Shown: positions 55,074 through 63,757 of the stretch, one piece after another
Position numbering within the stretch: position 1 is the first letter of the stretch
How the letters are laid out: each line of letters opens with the position of its first letter
From: Aved-18 sp964606665
Lineage (GTDB): Bacteria; Cyanobacteriota; Vampirovibrionia; Obscuribacterales; Obscuribacteraceae
DNA: 64,000 nucleotides
NCBI GenBank assembly: GCA_964606665.1
Contig: CAZSHS010000015.1
Coordinates: 14,067 to 78,066, forward strand
Direction of reading: 5' to 3'
The notes under the pieces: model-generated
What the model was told of the DNA's origin: nothing
The model's input: the letters and a program-made list of their open reading frames with translations, nothing else
Databases searched by the model: none
Program-made: the position numbers and the translations under genes

Positions 55074-55451
55074 ATGAAAACTGTACTTATCGTCGATGAC
55101 GATATCGATTTTGGGCGCGAACTTGCAGCCACTTTGAAAAACTTGAAATTGAACGCACATTTCGCCCACAGCGGGATGGAAGGGGTTCGCAAATATCAAG
55201 AAAACCAATATAACATCGTGTTTTTGTGCGCCGATATCGATAATCCCGACGCATTCAGAACAGCTCGTGCAATTCGCACGATTGAGCGCCATCGCGGGGT
55301 CGCTCATGTGCCTATCATTGGTTTTTCTATCAATGGATTCCAGAATGAATGCATGGAAGCTGGTATGAACGACTATCTGCGCAAGCCGCTCGATTTGGAA
55401 TTGTTCAAGCAGTCCGTGCATAAATGGAAGCGTAAAATCAATTTCGACTAA
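55074..55451 (+). CDS. pseudo-receiver domain protein (phosphoacceptor Asp replaced by Cys)
   Basis: A 125-residue stand-alone response-regulator receiver domain. The acidic pair (VDDD, residues 8-9), the switch Ser85 (IIGFSIN) and the conserved Lys104 (YLRKPLD) are present. The strand that should carry the phosphoacceptor reads NIVFLCADID, giving Cys52 where Asp is expected, so normal phosphotransfer should not occur. The ATG at 55074 has GGAG six bases upstream; an in-frame ATG at 55023 overlaps the preceding small ORF and is the alternative start. No histidine kinase is nearby. Confidence 0.85.
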   Translation: MKTVLIVDDDIDFGRELAATLKNLKLNAHFAHSGMEGVRKYQENQYNIVFLCADIDNPDAFRTARAIRTIERHRGVAHVPIIGFSINGFQNECMEAGMNDYLRKPLDLELFKQSVHKWKRKINFD

Positions 55452-56423
55452 TCAAAGGTCAAGCTCTATGCCACCATTTCCTGGTTTATGCATTTTGACA
55501 AATTTTTTGCCTGCATCTCCAAGCAAATCTCGATGCATACGCCAGGGGTCCTTAAAAAAACTGACTGCAACATCGTGATCAAGTTCGTGCACACTCAAAA
55601 GTTGAAGCGCTTTTTCGTCTTGTCCAGGATCGCCGTCCATATAAATAACTCGATTGCCTTCCTGAGTCTCATTCAGGAGCGCCTGAAAATAAATCATTTG
55701 CCGATTAACGTTACGAGGCATGTGAGGCGAAACAATAATCACTTTAAGTTTGTCCCAATCAGACTGACTAATGGATTTTTTCCACAAAGCAATCTGATTA
55801 TCAGTTTTGCCAAGCTCAAAAAAAACAGCAGAATCAGCATTTTCATAAATTCTTTGTTTCATCGAAAATGCAAATGCGTCTAACTCTTTGCGTGTGACCC
55901 TTTTTGCTGCCATTACTTTATCTAAAAAAGAATTGGTATCATCGAGAATTGAATGCTGAGCAGTTAATTCTTTGTCGGTCAGTCCCCAATTTTTAAATGA
56001 TTCTCCAGCCAAATTGTATTTTGTCTTGAAGAGAGAAAGTTCGCTCACCAAAGAATCGGGTAGAAATTCATCACAATGGTTATCTAAGGAAACGTAGATC
56101 GCAAGCGGCACATGTGCAACTGTTTTGAAAAAATGAAATTTCTCTGGAACAACATTTACTGCTATCCTCTCGTTGTTGTGAAATAAAATCATTTCCCCGC
56201 CACTACATACGATGACAGGTCCAAACTTTTTCTTTTTCTCGCTCAGCGCCTTCGCATAAAACTTTCTAAAATCAGCATTGACGTCGTCCCAGATTTTCAG
56301 ACGCTCATCTTTAGGGTTTGCGCCTGAGTCGGCCTTTGCGGGCAAGAGCGAAATTTGAAAAACAACCGACACTATCAAAGCCATATACGCAAATTTGCTC
56401 ACATTCACCACAATTGTCTCCAC
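55452..56423 (-). CDS. secreted hypothetical protein
   Basis: A 323-residue protein with a signal peptide (about 10-31, FAYMALIVSVVFQISLLPAKA). The mature protein has a mixed alpha/beta pattern: FGPVIVCSGGEMILFHNNERIAVNVVP, VPLAIYVSLDNHCDEFL, LKVIIVSPHMPR, and a C-terminal helix-rich end with LLSVHELDHDVAVSFF. No known domain or catalytic set is certain. Its end abuts the convergent receiver-like gene directly. The frame is long and consistent, so the gene is probably real. Confidence 0.75.
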   Translation of the reverse strand: METIVVNVSKFAYMALIVSVVFQISLLPAKADSGANPKDERLKIWDDVNADFRKFYAKALSEKKKKFGPVIVCSGGEMILFHNNERIAVNVVPEKFHFFKTVAHVPLAIYVSLDNHCDEFLPDSLVSELSLFKTKYNLAGESFKNWGLTDKELTAQHSILDDTNSFLDKVMAAKRVTRKELDAFAFSMKQRIYENADSAVFFELGKTDNQIALWKKSISQSDWDKLKVIIVSPHMPRNVNRQMIYFQALLNETQEGNRVIYMDGDPGQDEKALQLLSVHELDHDVAVSFFKDPWRMHRDLLGDAGKKFVKMHKPGNGGIELDL

Positions 56424-56484
56424 AAGTCGCTTGTCAGGGTGTTAAAATCTGGCTCAAAATACAGTTCAGAGGATACTTTAGCAG

Positions 56485-57999
56485 ATGAAGACCACAAAGC
56501 TTACTAAATTGGTGTCGGCTAGCTTGGGTTTGGGGTTTGGTTTGAACTTTAGTTTCATTTCAACGCCGGCTTATAGCGCGCCAGCCATAAAGGGAAAGAA
56601 CCAAGCATCGCCTAAAAATGTCATACTGAAAAAATTTGATTTCGAGCCCAGCGAGCGCGACATATTGCAAGCCAAGTTTGGTGCGGCTGAAGCTAAACTG
56701 AAAGCCATTTTAAGCGAAACAGAAAAATCATCTGATCCAAAAATGGTACTTGATGCTCTACGTGCACTGCATCTTCTGACGCTTACCTACGAGAAACAAC
56801 AACGTCTGCAAGAAGCTGAGCCCATCAGTCAAAAGGCGATTGACCTGGCAAAAAAGACTTTTGGCGACAAGTCGGCTGCATACGCACAAGCGCTTGCAGA
56901 CAAGGGATCGCTTCTTGCACAAAAGGGTGATGTAGCTCTCGCCTGGCAAAATAATGATCAAGCTCAAGCGATAATAGCAAGCTGCAAAGGCGAAAACCAC
57001 TTGGAAAAAGCGGCAGTAAATTTAGCGATTGCTCGAACAAGACAATCTGAGCGAAGTCTTGGATTAGCTGACGAATTCTTCAAAAATGCTCTTGAAGAAA
57101 CTATAGCTGGCTCGAATAAAGGCGAAAACAAAGAAACGGATTCCCCTGCAACGCTTTTAGTTTGTCAGGAATACGCTTTAGTGCTTGAAAAAATGGATCG
57201 TAAAGACGAAGCAAAAAAATTAGGCGAACGCGTAACCCTCGCTAAAAGCCTCTCTCCAAGCTCGACTCCAATAGTAATCGATGCCACAGCAGGACTCAAC
57301 AAACTTATAGCCGATGCTAAAAAAGTGGAAGAAGCAGGCGACGTCGACAAAACTATTGAAGCGTGGAAATTGACTATAGCAGCTATAGAAAAAGCAAACG
57401 TGAAAGATCAACGACTTGCATATTGCCTTGTACATCTTGGAAGTTCTTTGATTGAAAAAAAGAATTATGCAGAAGCTCAAGTAGTTTTGAAAAAGGCCCT
57501 TGAAGTCAGAAAGAATTGCAGCGCCCCACAAAACGCAGGTATGGCGCGAAACTTGAGACGCATCGGCGACTGCTACATGCTTGAAAAAAACTGGCAAGAC
57601 GCAACAACTTTTCTTGTACAGGCCTTTGAAGCAGAAGAAGCATATGGCGCAGACGATGCCACCAAAAACACGACTCTCAATAAATTGGCCTCAAGTTGCC
57701 TCCAGGCCAAAGATTTCAAACGAGGAGAAAACGCTTGTCGTCAAATTCTGGTATTAGTAGAAAAATCCGATTCGCCTGCAAAACCCATGAAAAAGATGAT
57801 GGCAACAAGCATGCTTGCAGGAATGATGATGCAGAGTGGAAGAATGCAAGAAGGCATGCAGTTGATGCAAAATATGGCAGGGTCTGGTGCTCAGATGAAT
57901 CAGCAAAACACACAAGAATATACAACTGCACTGAAAGCAGAATGGGATGAAGTTGAAAAAAAATCGGAAGAAGCCGAGTTGAAAACAATTTTTCAGTAG
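56485..57999 (+). CDS. secreted TPR protein
   Basis: A 504-residue protein with a signal peptide (1 to about 32; LVSASLGLGFGLNFSFIS then AYSA). TPR_12-like units of about 42 residues span much of the protein, for example LRALHLLTLTYEKQQRLQEAEPI, AYCLVHLGSSLIEKKNYAEAQVV and ARNLRRIGDCYMLEKNWQDAT. The C-terminal part is Met- and Gln-rich (GMMMQSGRMQEGMQLMQNMAG). It is probably an envelope scaffold. A further secreted protein gene follows after 26 bases. Confidence 0.85.
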   Translation: MKTTKLTKLVSASLGLGFGLNFSFISTPAYSAPAIKGKNQASPKNVILKKFDFEPSERDILQAKFGAAEAKLKAILSETEKSSDPKMVLDALRALHLLTLTYEKQQRLQEAEPISQKAIDLAKKTFGDKSAAYAQALADKGSLLAQKGDVALAWQNNDQAQAIIASCKGENHLEKAAVNLAIARTRQSERSLGLADEFFKNALEETIAGSNKGENKETDSPATLLVCQEYALVLEKMDRKDEAKKLGERVTLAKSLSPSSTPIVIDATAGLNKLIADAKKVEEAGDVDKTIEAWKLTIAAIEKANVKDQRLAYCLVHLGSSLIEKKNYAEAQVVLKKALEVRKNCSAPQNAGMARNLRRIGDCYMLEKNWQDATTFLVQAFEAEEAYGADDATKNTTLNKLASSCLQAKDFKRGENACRQILVLVEKSDSPAKPMKKMMATSMLAGMMMQSGRMQEGMQLMQNMAGSGAQMNQQNTQEYTTALKAEWDEVEKKSEEAELKTIFQ

Positions 58000-58025
58000 A
58001 GCGCCAATCCCAAAAGGACTATCTA

Positions 58026-58547
58026 ATGTCTCACAGTAAAATCAAATTTTTATTTGCTATTGCTTTAATTGCAGCAATATCAACCTGGCCAAATGCTAAT
58101 GCGCAAGGCAGCAGACTTCCACATTTCGACTATGTACCTGAGTTTCCATATCCAGTTCGGATCATAAAAACTTCCACTAACAATGATTCTAAATCAAGAC
58201 CAATTAAGTACGTAACCTTTTCAACCAGTCTTAATTGGAAGCAACTCAAGAGTTTCTATGAACACTTTTTACATGAAAATGGTTGGGGAATCGATGTACT
58301 CAAAGACGCTCCAGTTACTAAAGCAGGGCTTGTAATGCGACCCAAGCCAGGTTATACAAAAGACGGAAGACCAATCATTTATGTAGGTCCACTTGGCGGA
58401 GATGATTTCTCAATAAAACTCAACTACAAGCCTAGCGGAACCGGAAGCATTGTAGACCTTATATATACAGACCATAATTACCATGGAAGACCGACCACTA
58501 CTGCCGTATCAAAGAAGTATTTTGTGCCAGTTATAAAGTCGAAATGA
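58026..58547 (+). CDS. secreted hypothetical protein
   Basis: A 173-residue protein with a signal peptide (1 to about 27, FLFAIALIAAISTWPNANA). The mature domain has the order strand (IKYVTFSTSLN), helix with aromatic pair (WKQLKSFYEHFLHENGWGIDV), and later strands (GDDFSIKLNYKP, SIVDLIYTD). The same order occurs in the secreted protein at 28684. The helix followed by GW resembles small envelope domains of unknown role. It probably shares an operon with the TPR gene just upstream. Confidence 0.72.
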   Translation: MSHSKIKFLFAIALIAAISTWPNANAQGSRLPHFDYVPEFPYPVRIIKTSTNNDSKSRPIKYVTFSTSLNWKQLKSFYEHFLHENGWGIDVLKDAPVTKAGLVMRPKPGYTKDGRPIIYVGPLGGDDFSIKLNYKPSGTGSIVDLIYTDHNYHGRPTTTAVSKKYFVPVIKSK

Positions 58548-58663
58548 AAAATCCGAGCAAATTTCTGTTTCAGAATTGAACCTTTTGACTGCAAGTGTCC
58601 AAGAGCCTACAGACTAAAAGCTTTCGCTTATATAAAACCTCATGGCTTACATCAGACTAAATA

Positions 58664-59410
58664 TCAAGGAAGCTTGCAAGTTCTTCCCATCTTTTGATCA
58701 ATCGCTTCTGCCAATTGCTTAGTCTTTTTGCTTTCGTCTAATTTGCCCATGTCGCGCTGGGTCAAATACAAATTCCAGAGCGAACTGGCTTCAGAAGCCG
58801 ATTGTGGTCCACTAACCTTTTGCCACATTGCTATTGCCTGATTGAGATAATCTTCAGATTTTTTAAAAGCAGGCATTCTATCTTGATCTTTTTGAAAACC
58901 GGTGGCTCTCATATACTCGAGTAATCCCAGATTATTCAAGTCACGAGCGACTTTGAGCGACTCTGAAGCAAATTTGCGATCATACTCAAGAATGCCACTA
59001 TACTCGCCTGCAGAAATGTCCCAGTTTCCTAAGTCTCTATGTATTCCAGCCAGTAAAAGTTTTGATTTTATCCAGGGTTCGTTATATGTTTTGTTCTGAA
59101 TATCGTCTGGTTGTTTGCGCTTTGCCACCACTGTCTGAAACGCTTCCATAGCACCAACAAGGTCATGCTTAGCCCATTTAAGAATACCTAACTCTTCTTC
59201 CACATCGGTTACTTTTGTGGGATCAGACTTGGGGTCGGCTAACAGAGCTTGGTAGTATCTTTCAGTGTGGTAAACCTTCTGATCTAAATTTACGAAGTAG
59301 TCGGTGCGTGATTTATCTTCCTGTACCTGGCGTCTGTAAGGCATGGTGGATACTATCACCCAACAGTAAAGAATGCCCAGAACTACGATGATAAGCGCTT
59401 TAGGGGTCAT
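58664..59410 (-). CDS. membrane-anchored TPR protein
   Basis: A 248-residue protein with an N-terminal membrane helix (about 4-21, ALIIVVLGILYCWVIVS). The rest has TPR-like helices (ELGILKWAKHDLVGAMEAFQTVV, KLLLAGIHRDLGNWDISAGEYSGIL, ASSLWNLYLTQRDMGKLDESKKTKQL). Its start overlaps the HTTM-DCC gene's stop by four bases, so it is the third gene of that coupled operon. It may scaffold the HTTM protein and its small partner, but this is inferred from position only. Confidence 0.78.
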   Translation of the reverse strand: MTPKALIIVVLGILYCWVIVSTMPYRRQVQEDKSRTDYFVNLDQKVYHTERYYQALLADPKSDPTKVTDVEEELGILKWAKHDLVGAMEAFQTVVAKRKQPDDIQNKTYNEPWIKSKLLLAGIHRDLGNWDISAGEYSGILEYDRKFASESLKVARDLNNLGLLEYMRATGFQKDQDRMPAFKKSEDYLNQAIAMWQKVSGPQSASEASSLWNLYLTQRDMGKLDESKKTKQLAEAIDQKMGRTCKLP

Positions 59411-60759
59411 GCTTTATTACCTTGCGGGTCGAGTGAACAAACACCATCTGGGCAATCACGCCCAAGAATTTTGAATCGATTGGCGGCGACATATTTGTAT
59501 ACTTTGTCACCAACCCATGAAATTACAGGCAGATACAAAAATGGAGCAAACCAGAAGAACCACAATATGCGATGACTGATGAAGCGAAATGCTTCAAAGC
59601 CTCCAAGCCATTTTCCGCCATTTGTTTTAACAAGCATTTCAGATTCTGCCCTGCCAAGATCTGCATCTGCCACAAATTCTGGAAAATTGCCCGCTCTAAA
59701 ATCGACGAAGTTCAACAATCTGAAAACATCGATTCTATATAAAAGACCAATGATACGAATGCATACAATACAGTGACCATCAAAGAGTAAATAAACCGGT
59801 TTGCAAATATTTTTGTGCACAAATGCAGTGACAATGTCCCAGGCTTTGGCCAAATCTTCGGGATAGATGAAAAGGAAATACGTGATCATAAAGAGCCACT
59901 CGAACATGGGTAGATTCATAGTCCACTCAATACCAAGATGCAGAGCCAGACCAAGCAATAAAACCCAGTAACGAATTGGCCGTACCCAAATGAGCACAGC
60001 TAGTGCAAACTCTACTATCAAAGTTCCCCAGGTCAGAGCCTTAATTGTCCAGAGATTGTCCAATAAAAATGGAATTGGAAAACGCATGATATCGTCATAA
60101 CGACTGGCATAATAAACTGCTGTTCCGTCATTCCAAGCTGGACCAGATATTTTGCACCACCAGGTATGAAAATAGGCGATACTTAATTGTATCTGCAATA
60201 GACGTTGTGCCCATGGCGCCGATAGTGGTGCCATTAGACCAGTCTGTCTCCAGTCTTGTCTGAGAGCCTTGATTAAACTATCGATGGATAGTGCATCTCC
60301 GGCATTAGAAAGAGCCACAAAAAAGAGCGCAATACGCAGGAAATTATCGCCCGAATTCTGATTGGCCAGAAAGTGATGCTGCAATGACATGATTCCAAGA
60401 AAAGTTATGACCGCGCTCACCCTTGTAAATAAGCCAATAGTCATACAAAATGCTGCTGCCACTACGAACCAAAAGAAGTACCAGCGCCACTCTTCGCCTG
60501 GTGGCAATAAAAGCATCAAATCAAAATAAGGGCTATTAGACCAGTATGAATAAATGAAATCTTCCAAAGGAATAATTGGATGATCGCCGAAATACAGCTT
60601 CCAATCAGCTAATAAGTGAATGCACAAACATTGAAGTGTGATTAGACCAAGAAAAATGCGATAGAGAGCAATAGCTACAGGCGAAATCGGATCAAAGAAA
60701 AATTGGTTCCATTTGATTCTAAAATTATCAATCGCTACTTTTGCGTCGTCGTCTGCCAT
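59407..60759 (-). CDS. HTTM-domain membrane protein fused to DCC thiol-oxidoreductase domain
   Basis: A 450-residue protein. Residues 1 to about 310 contain about eight membrane helices with HTTM (vitamin-K-dependent carboxylase-like) features: SGDNFLRIALFF, WAQRLLQIQLSIAYFHTWWCKISG, WNDGTAVYYASR, ALHLGIEW and NLPMFEWLF. Residues about 320-450 resemble the DCC/DUF393 family, with DGHCIVC at 327-333 as the CxxC motif. Known HTTM proteins include gamma-carboxylases, but activity here is not established. It follows the small partner gene by seven bases and overlaps the TPR gene by four. Confidence 0.87.
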   Translation of the reverse strand: MADDDAKVAIDNFRIKWNQFFFDPISPVAIALYRIFLGLITLQCLCIHLLADWKLYFGDHPIIPLEDFIYSYWSNSPYFDLMLLLPPGEEWRWYFFWFVVAAAFCMTIGLFTRVSAVITFLGIMSLQHHFLANQNSGDNFLRIALFFVALSNAGDALSIDSLIKALRQDWRQTGLMAPLSAPWAQRLLQIQLSIAYFHTWWCKISGPAWNDGTAVYYASRYDDIMRFPIPFLLDNLWTIKALTWGTLIVEFALAVLIWVRPIRYWVLLLGLALHLGIEWTMNLPMFEWLFMITYFLFIYPEDLAKAWDIVTAFVHKNICKPVYLLFDGHCIVCIRIIGLLYRIDVFRLLNFVDFRAGNFPEFVADADLGRAESEMLVKTNGGKWLGGFEAFRFISHRILWFFWFAPFLYLPVISWVGDKVYKYVAANRFKILGRDCPDGVCSLDPQGNKA

Positions 60760-60766
60760 AAAGCCT

Positions 60767-61417
60767 CTATTGAGATGTCGATTCTTGCCCGCTGTCTTTT
60801 AAGTCATCGGGTGCGACCGGATAAAAAATAGTCACCGATTTATAAATGTGTTGAGGTAAGTTGGTCAAGTTTGTCCAGTTTTTAGGATCTGGTTGTGGCG
60901 TGTTTACTTCGTTTTTAATCATGGTCACATGCATCGGTTGATTTTTAGAATTGGCAGTGCATTTAGCCAAGTAACGACAAACCGGAGGTTGTGCCCACTT
61001 CCATCCCATATTGGTCCAGATAATATTATCCAAGAACATCTTGCGCAGCTTCTCATGCTTGAAGCGCTCCCAATGATCCATTTTTTGCATGTTAGGAAAT
61101 TCGTACATCCGATTGGTGCCATCATCAAAAGTGATTATGGCGGTTTCATGATAGTTATGATCGCGCACGCCTGGGCTAAACAAACTCCAGTGCTGGACCC
61201 ATTCGAAAAATACCATCGCAGGCCACGTGTATGGAGTCATTTTGTCTTTAATCGGTCCATCGTCTTGTAACCACGAAAAAACGACCAACATATAAAAAAC
61301 GGCAAAAGCGCTAAGACATTTTTTCCAGGTAGGATCCAAAGCTGGTCTATGCGGAGCCACATGTTTTGCAGCCTCGACTGTGAGATTTTTTGAATTCTCG
61401 CTCAGGTCGGTTTCCAC
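60767..61417 (-). CDS. small single-pass membrane protein, HTTM partner family
   Basis: A 216-residue protein with one membrane helix near residue 30-50 (CLSAFAVFYMLVVFSWL). The outer domain carries VQHWSLFSPGVRDHNYHETA, then ITFDDGTNRMYEFPNMQKMD and a helix RFKHEKLRKMFLDNI. The proteins at 61558 and 63050 share the order W-x-L-F-(S/A)-P, then the strand ending in YE(F/W)P. I know no named family for it. It is the first gene of the minus-strand HTTM operon; TATAAA near 61471 may be its -10. Confidence 0.8.
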   Translation of the reverse strand: METDLSENSKNLTVEAAKHVAPHRPALDPTWKKCLSAFAVFYMLVVFSWLQDDGPIKDKMTPYTWPAMVFFEWVQHWSLFSPGVRDHNYHETAIITFDDGTNRMYEFPNMQKMDHWERFKHEKLRKMFLDNIIWTNMGWKWAQPPVCRYLAKCTANSKNQPMHVTMIKNEVNTPQPDPKNWTNLTNLPQHIYKSVTIFYPVAPDDLKDSGQESTSQ

Positions 61418-61488
61418 TTCTTACCTGCTAAAAAAAATTATCTTTTAAAAGAGTACTTCCCTCGGGTGTTTTATACCGCGTTTACTGG

Positions 61489-61532
61489 TATGACAAACTG
61501 AGTATGACAAAGTTATGACTAAAATATGTCAT
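61489..61532. promoter_or_regulatory. TATGACA repeat cluster in divergent HTTM promoter
   Basis: TATGACAAA occurs at 61489-61497 and 61503-61511, TATGAC at 61514-61519, and the inverse ATGTCAT at 61526-61532. On the minus strand these read as GTCAT units 11 and 14 bases apart, and a TATAAA follows toward the 61417 start. The arrangement suggests a shared operator for both HTTM operons; the 11-base pair has PhoB-box geometry. Confidence 0.45.
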
Positions 61533-61557
61533 CCTTACGGTTATATTTGATAATGAA

Positions 61558-62124
61558 ATGAGTTATCAGCAAGAGCCTCAATCCAAGCATCTATCAAGTA
61601 CATTTCAAAGAGTACTGACAAGCATTTTCATTGCTTTGTATCTAGTAATTGCTCTGGTTCAGTCTGTACCAACTGCCGACTTGCCCAAGAATATTGCCGC
61701 GCTAAGCGAGCCTCTGATTGCTTTTACCGGCACAAAACAACGCTGGAATTTATTTGCGCCAGAACTCATGCACATGAATCAATACTCGAGCGTTCTGATA
61801 ATAAATGATGCAGGCAATATGCAACTTTACGAGTGGCCAAGGCTTGATCTAAAAAACGCAGGCGAAAAATTCGAATTGCAACAAACCAGACGATTCGTCA
61901 CCGAATGTCTTGCCCGCCCTCAATATAGCTACTATTGGCCTGGTATAAGCGAGCGTTTTATTAGGCATTTTTCCACTGCTGATGCACCTGTACAGCAAGT
62001 CAATTTTAGATTCAATTTTGCTCAAGTACCTGGTTTTAACGACTACACCATGCGTGAAAATCTTCCAAGAGCCTATACTCCCGACACCACCTTTGCTTAC
62101 TTCAGAGGTGAAAAAAAGAAATGA
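61558..62124 (+). CDS. small single-pass membrane protein, divergent HTTM partner
   Basis: A 188-residue protein with one membrane helix (about 19-37, VLTSIFIALYLVIALVQSV). The outer domain has QRWNLFAPELMHMNQYSSVL, then IINDAGNMQLYEWPRLDL and a helix FELQQTRRFVTECL. It matches the 60767 and 63050 proteins in layout but has lost the conserved DGT and reads YEWP instead of YEFP. Its stop overlaps the HTTM gene start (ATGA). It is the first gene of the plus-strand operon. Confidence 0.78.
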   Translation: MSYQQEPQSKHLSSTFQRVLTSIFIALYLVIALVQSVPTADLPKNIAALSEPLIAFTGTKQRWNLFAPELMHMNQYSSVLIINDAGNMQLYEWPRLDLKNAGEKFELQQTRRFVTECLARPQYSYYWPGISERFIRHFSTADAPVQQVNFRFNFAQVPGFNDYTMRENLPRAYTPDTTFAYFRGEKKK

Positions 62125-63053
62125 ATAATTTGTGGATAAAATGGCAAAATTTTTGGTTTGAAAGTGTATCGCCTTATCCAATGGCGATTTTCAGAATTGT
62201 ATTTGGATTTTTACTTTCTCTCAATTTTGCTTTTCAGTATCTTCCACAGTACAAACTGTTTTATGGAAGCGAGCCTATAATCACAACATCCGATGTTATG
62301 TATTATCGCTATGGCAATTTGCCAGTTTTCGATTTATTTTTGCTTCTGCCAAATGAAGACCCATGGCGCCTTTGTTTCCTTTATGCATGCATTTTATTTT
62401 CTCTATGTTTGATGCTTGGTCTTTTCACACGAATAGTGAGCGTAGTTCTGTTTCTATGCCTGCTTACATTAAATAATCATTTTCCGATGATTTTGCATGC
62501 GGGCGACAATTATTGCAGGTTACTACTTCTGTTTTTGTGCTTCACGCCATCGGGGGCGGTATTGTCACTAGATAGTTATTTTGCACCAAACAAACCCGCG
62601 CAAATAGTAATTGAAGCCTGGCCGCAAAGATTAATTCAAATACAACTTACATATATTTATTTCATCAATTGGATTTATAAAGTGATGTCCACTCAATGGA
62701 CTGAAGGTAGTGCTGTTTATTATGCCACCAGACTTACTCAATATTACAGATTTCCGCTTCCTCCCTTACTCGACACTCAATTTGGTTCTTGCTTTTTTAG
62801 TTGGTTGACTCTCATTATTGAGTTTGCCTTATTTGCATTTATCTGGCAAAAAAAATCTCGATATTGGGTTTTACTAACAGGAGCAATTTTTCACATGGGG
62901 CTTGATTGGTGCTTCAACCTTGGCTTGTTTGAATGGTTTTTCATCGCAAGCTACATTTTGTTCATCGATCCAAAAGATTTAAGTAACCAAAATATAGAAA
63001 AAATCAAAAACGTTTTTTCTGGTAAGAAGGTAAATTCAGCAGTCGAAAATTGA
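62121..63053 (+). CDS. HTTM-domain membrane protein
   Basis: A 310-residue membrane protein with about eight helices and no extra domain. It shares with the 59407 protein the segments LGLFTRIVSVVLFL, HAGDNYCRLLLLFL, WPQRLIQIQLTYIYFINWIYK, WTEGSAVYYATR, GAIFHMGLDW and LGLFEWFFI, all HTTM features. It may be a vitamin-K-carboxylase-like enzyme or a transporter-like relative; no activity is proven. The starting ATG overlaps the upstream stop, and its own stop overlaps the next gene's TTG start. Confidence 0.86.
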   Translation: MNNLWIKWQNFWFESVSPYPMAIFRIVFGFLLSLNFAFQYLPQYKLFYGSEPIITTSDVMYYRYGNLPVFDLFLLLPNEDPWRLCFLYACILFSLCLMLGLFTRIVSVVLFLCLLTLNNHFPMILHAGDNYCRLLLLFLCFTPSGAVLSLDSYFAPNKPAQIVIEAWPQRLIQIQLTYIYFINWIYKVMSTQWTEGSAVYYATRLTQYYRFPLPPLLDTQFGSCFFSWLTLIIEFALFAFIWQKKSRYWVLLTGAIFHMGLDWCFNLGLFEWFFIASYILFIDPKDLSNQNIEKIKNVFSGKKVNSAVEN

Positions 63054-63628
63054 ACAACCTGGATATCAACCAAGCGGCTCGTCATGCCGAACTCAAACGA
63101 CCTCGACTAATGTTGAGTAAGAGAATTTTGTCTTTATTCTGTTTTCTTTTTTTTGTTTCGGCACAACTTATTGCATTTTCACACTCTGAAAATTTGAAAC
63201 CATTTTTGCGTCCTTACACAAGGCCAGTTGCTGTCGGGCTAGGAATAGAGCAAATGTGGCTTATGTTTTCGCCAGATGTCAGACGCACAAATTATCATTC
63301 AAACGCAGTCTTTACTTTTCAAGACGGAACAACTCGACTATACGAATTTCCTCGCATGGACAAACGTGACTATGCAGATCGTTTTTATCATTTCAGGCTG
63401 CAAAAGCTTTTCGACGATGTTATGGCAAATCCAGTTGGAAAACCATACAGACCATCGATTGCCGAATATCTAATAAGTTGCTTTGAAACACCGCAAAACA
63501 AAGTTGAACGCGTCAATTTCATTTTTAACTACGCAGATACACCAAAGTTAGATGGCAACCAAGTTCCCAGAAGATCTGATTTGCCTGAACATTGCACTAA
63601 ATCCAACTATTTCGAATATATTCGATAA
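63050..63628 (+). CDS. small single-pass membrane protein, HTTM partner family
   Basis: A 192-residue protein with one membrane helix (about 23-42, ILSLFCFLFFVSAQLIAF). The outer domain IEQMWLMFSPDVRRTNYHSNA and FTFQDGTTRLYEFPRMDKRD followed by RFYHFRLQKLFDDVM is clearly similar to the 60767 protein. The start is a TTG at 63050 overlapping the HTTM stop (TTGA). The plus-strand operon therefore encodes two partner proteins around one HTTM protein. The function is unknown. Confidence 0.8.
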   Translation: MNNLDINQAARHAELKRPRLMLSKRILSLFCFLFFVSAQLIAFSHSENLKPFLRPYTRPVAVGLGIEQMWLMFSPDVRRTNYHSNAVFTFQDGTTRLYEFPRMDKRDYADRFYHFRLQKLFDDVMANPVGKPYRPSIAEYLISCFETPQNKVERVNFIFNYADTPKLDGNQVPRRSDLPEHCTKSNYFEYIR

Positions 63629-63650
63629 CACCGTATTCAATACCGCCCCC

Positions 63651-63706
63651 AAAAAAGGTCTCCCCGGTTTTCCTTTCGGAAACAAGCCGGGGAGCCATTG
63701 TTTTTT
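63651..63706. terminator. bidirectional intrinsic terminator
   Basis: CTCCCCGG (63660-63667) pairs with CCGGGGAG (63687-63694); inside, TTTCC pairs with GGAAA across a TTTC tip. The minus strand then runs into six Ts (63656 down to 63651) and the plus strand into six Ts at 63701-63706. It ends both the HTTM operon and the collagen-like gene. Confidence 0.9.
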
Positions 63707-63757
63707 ATGTGCTCAAGTTTTCGCTTGAACTCTATCCGTTGTCTTGGGTCTTGTTTT

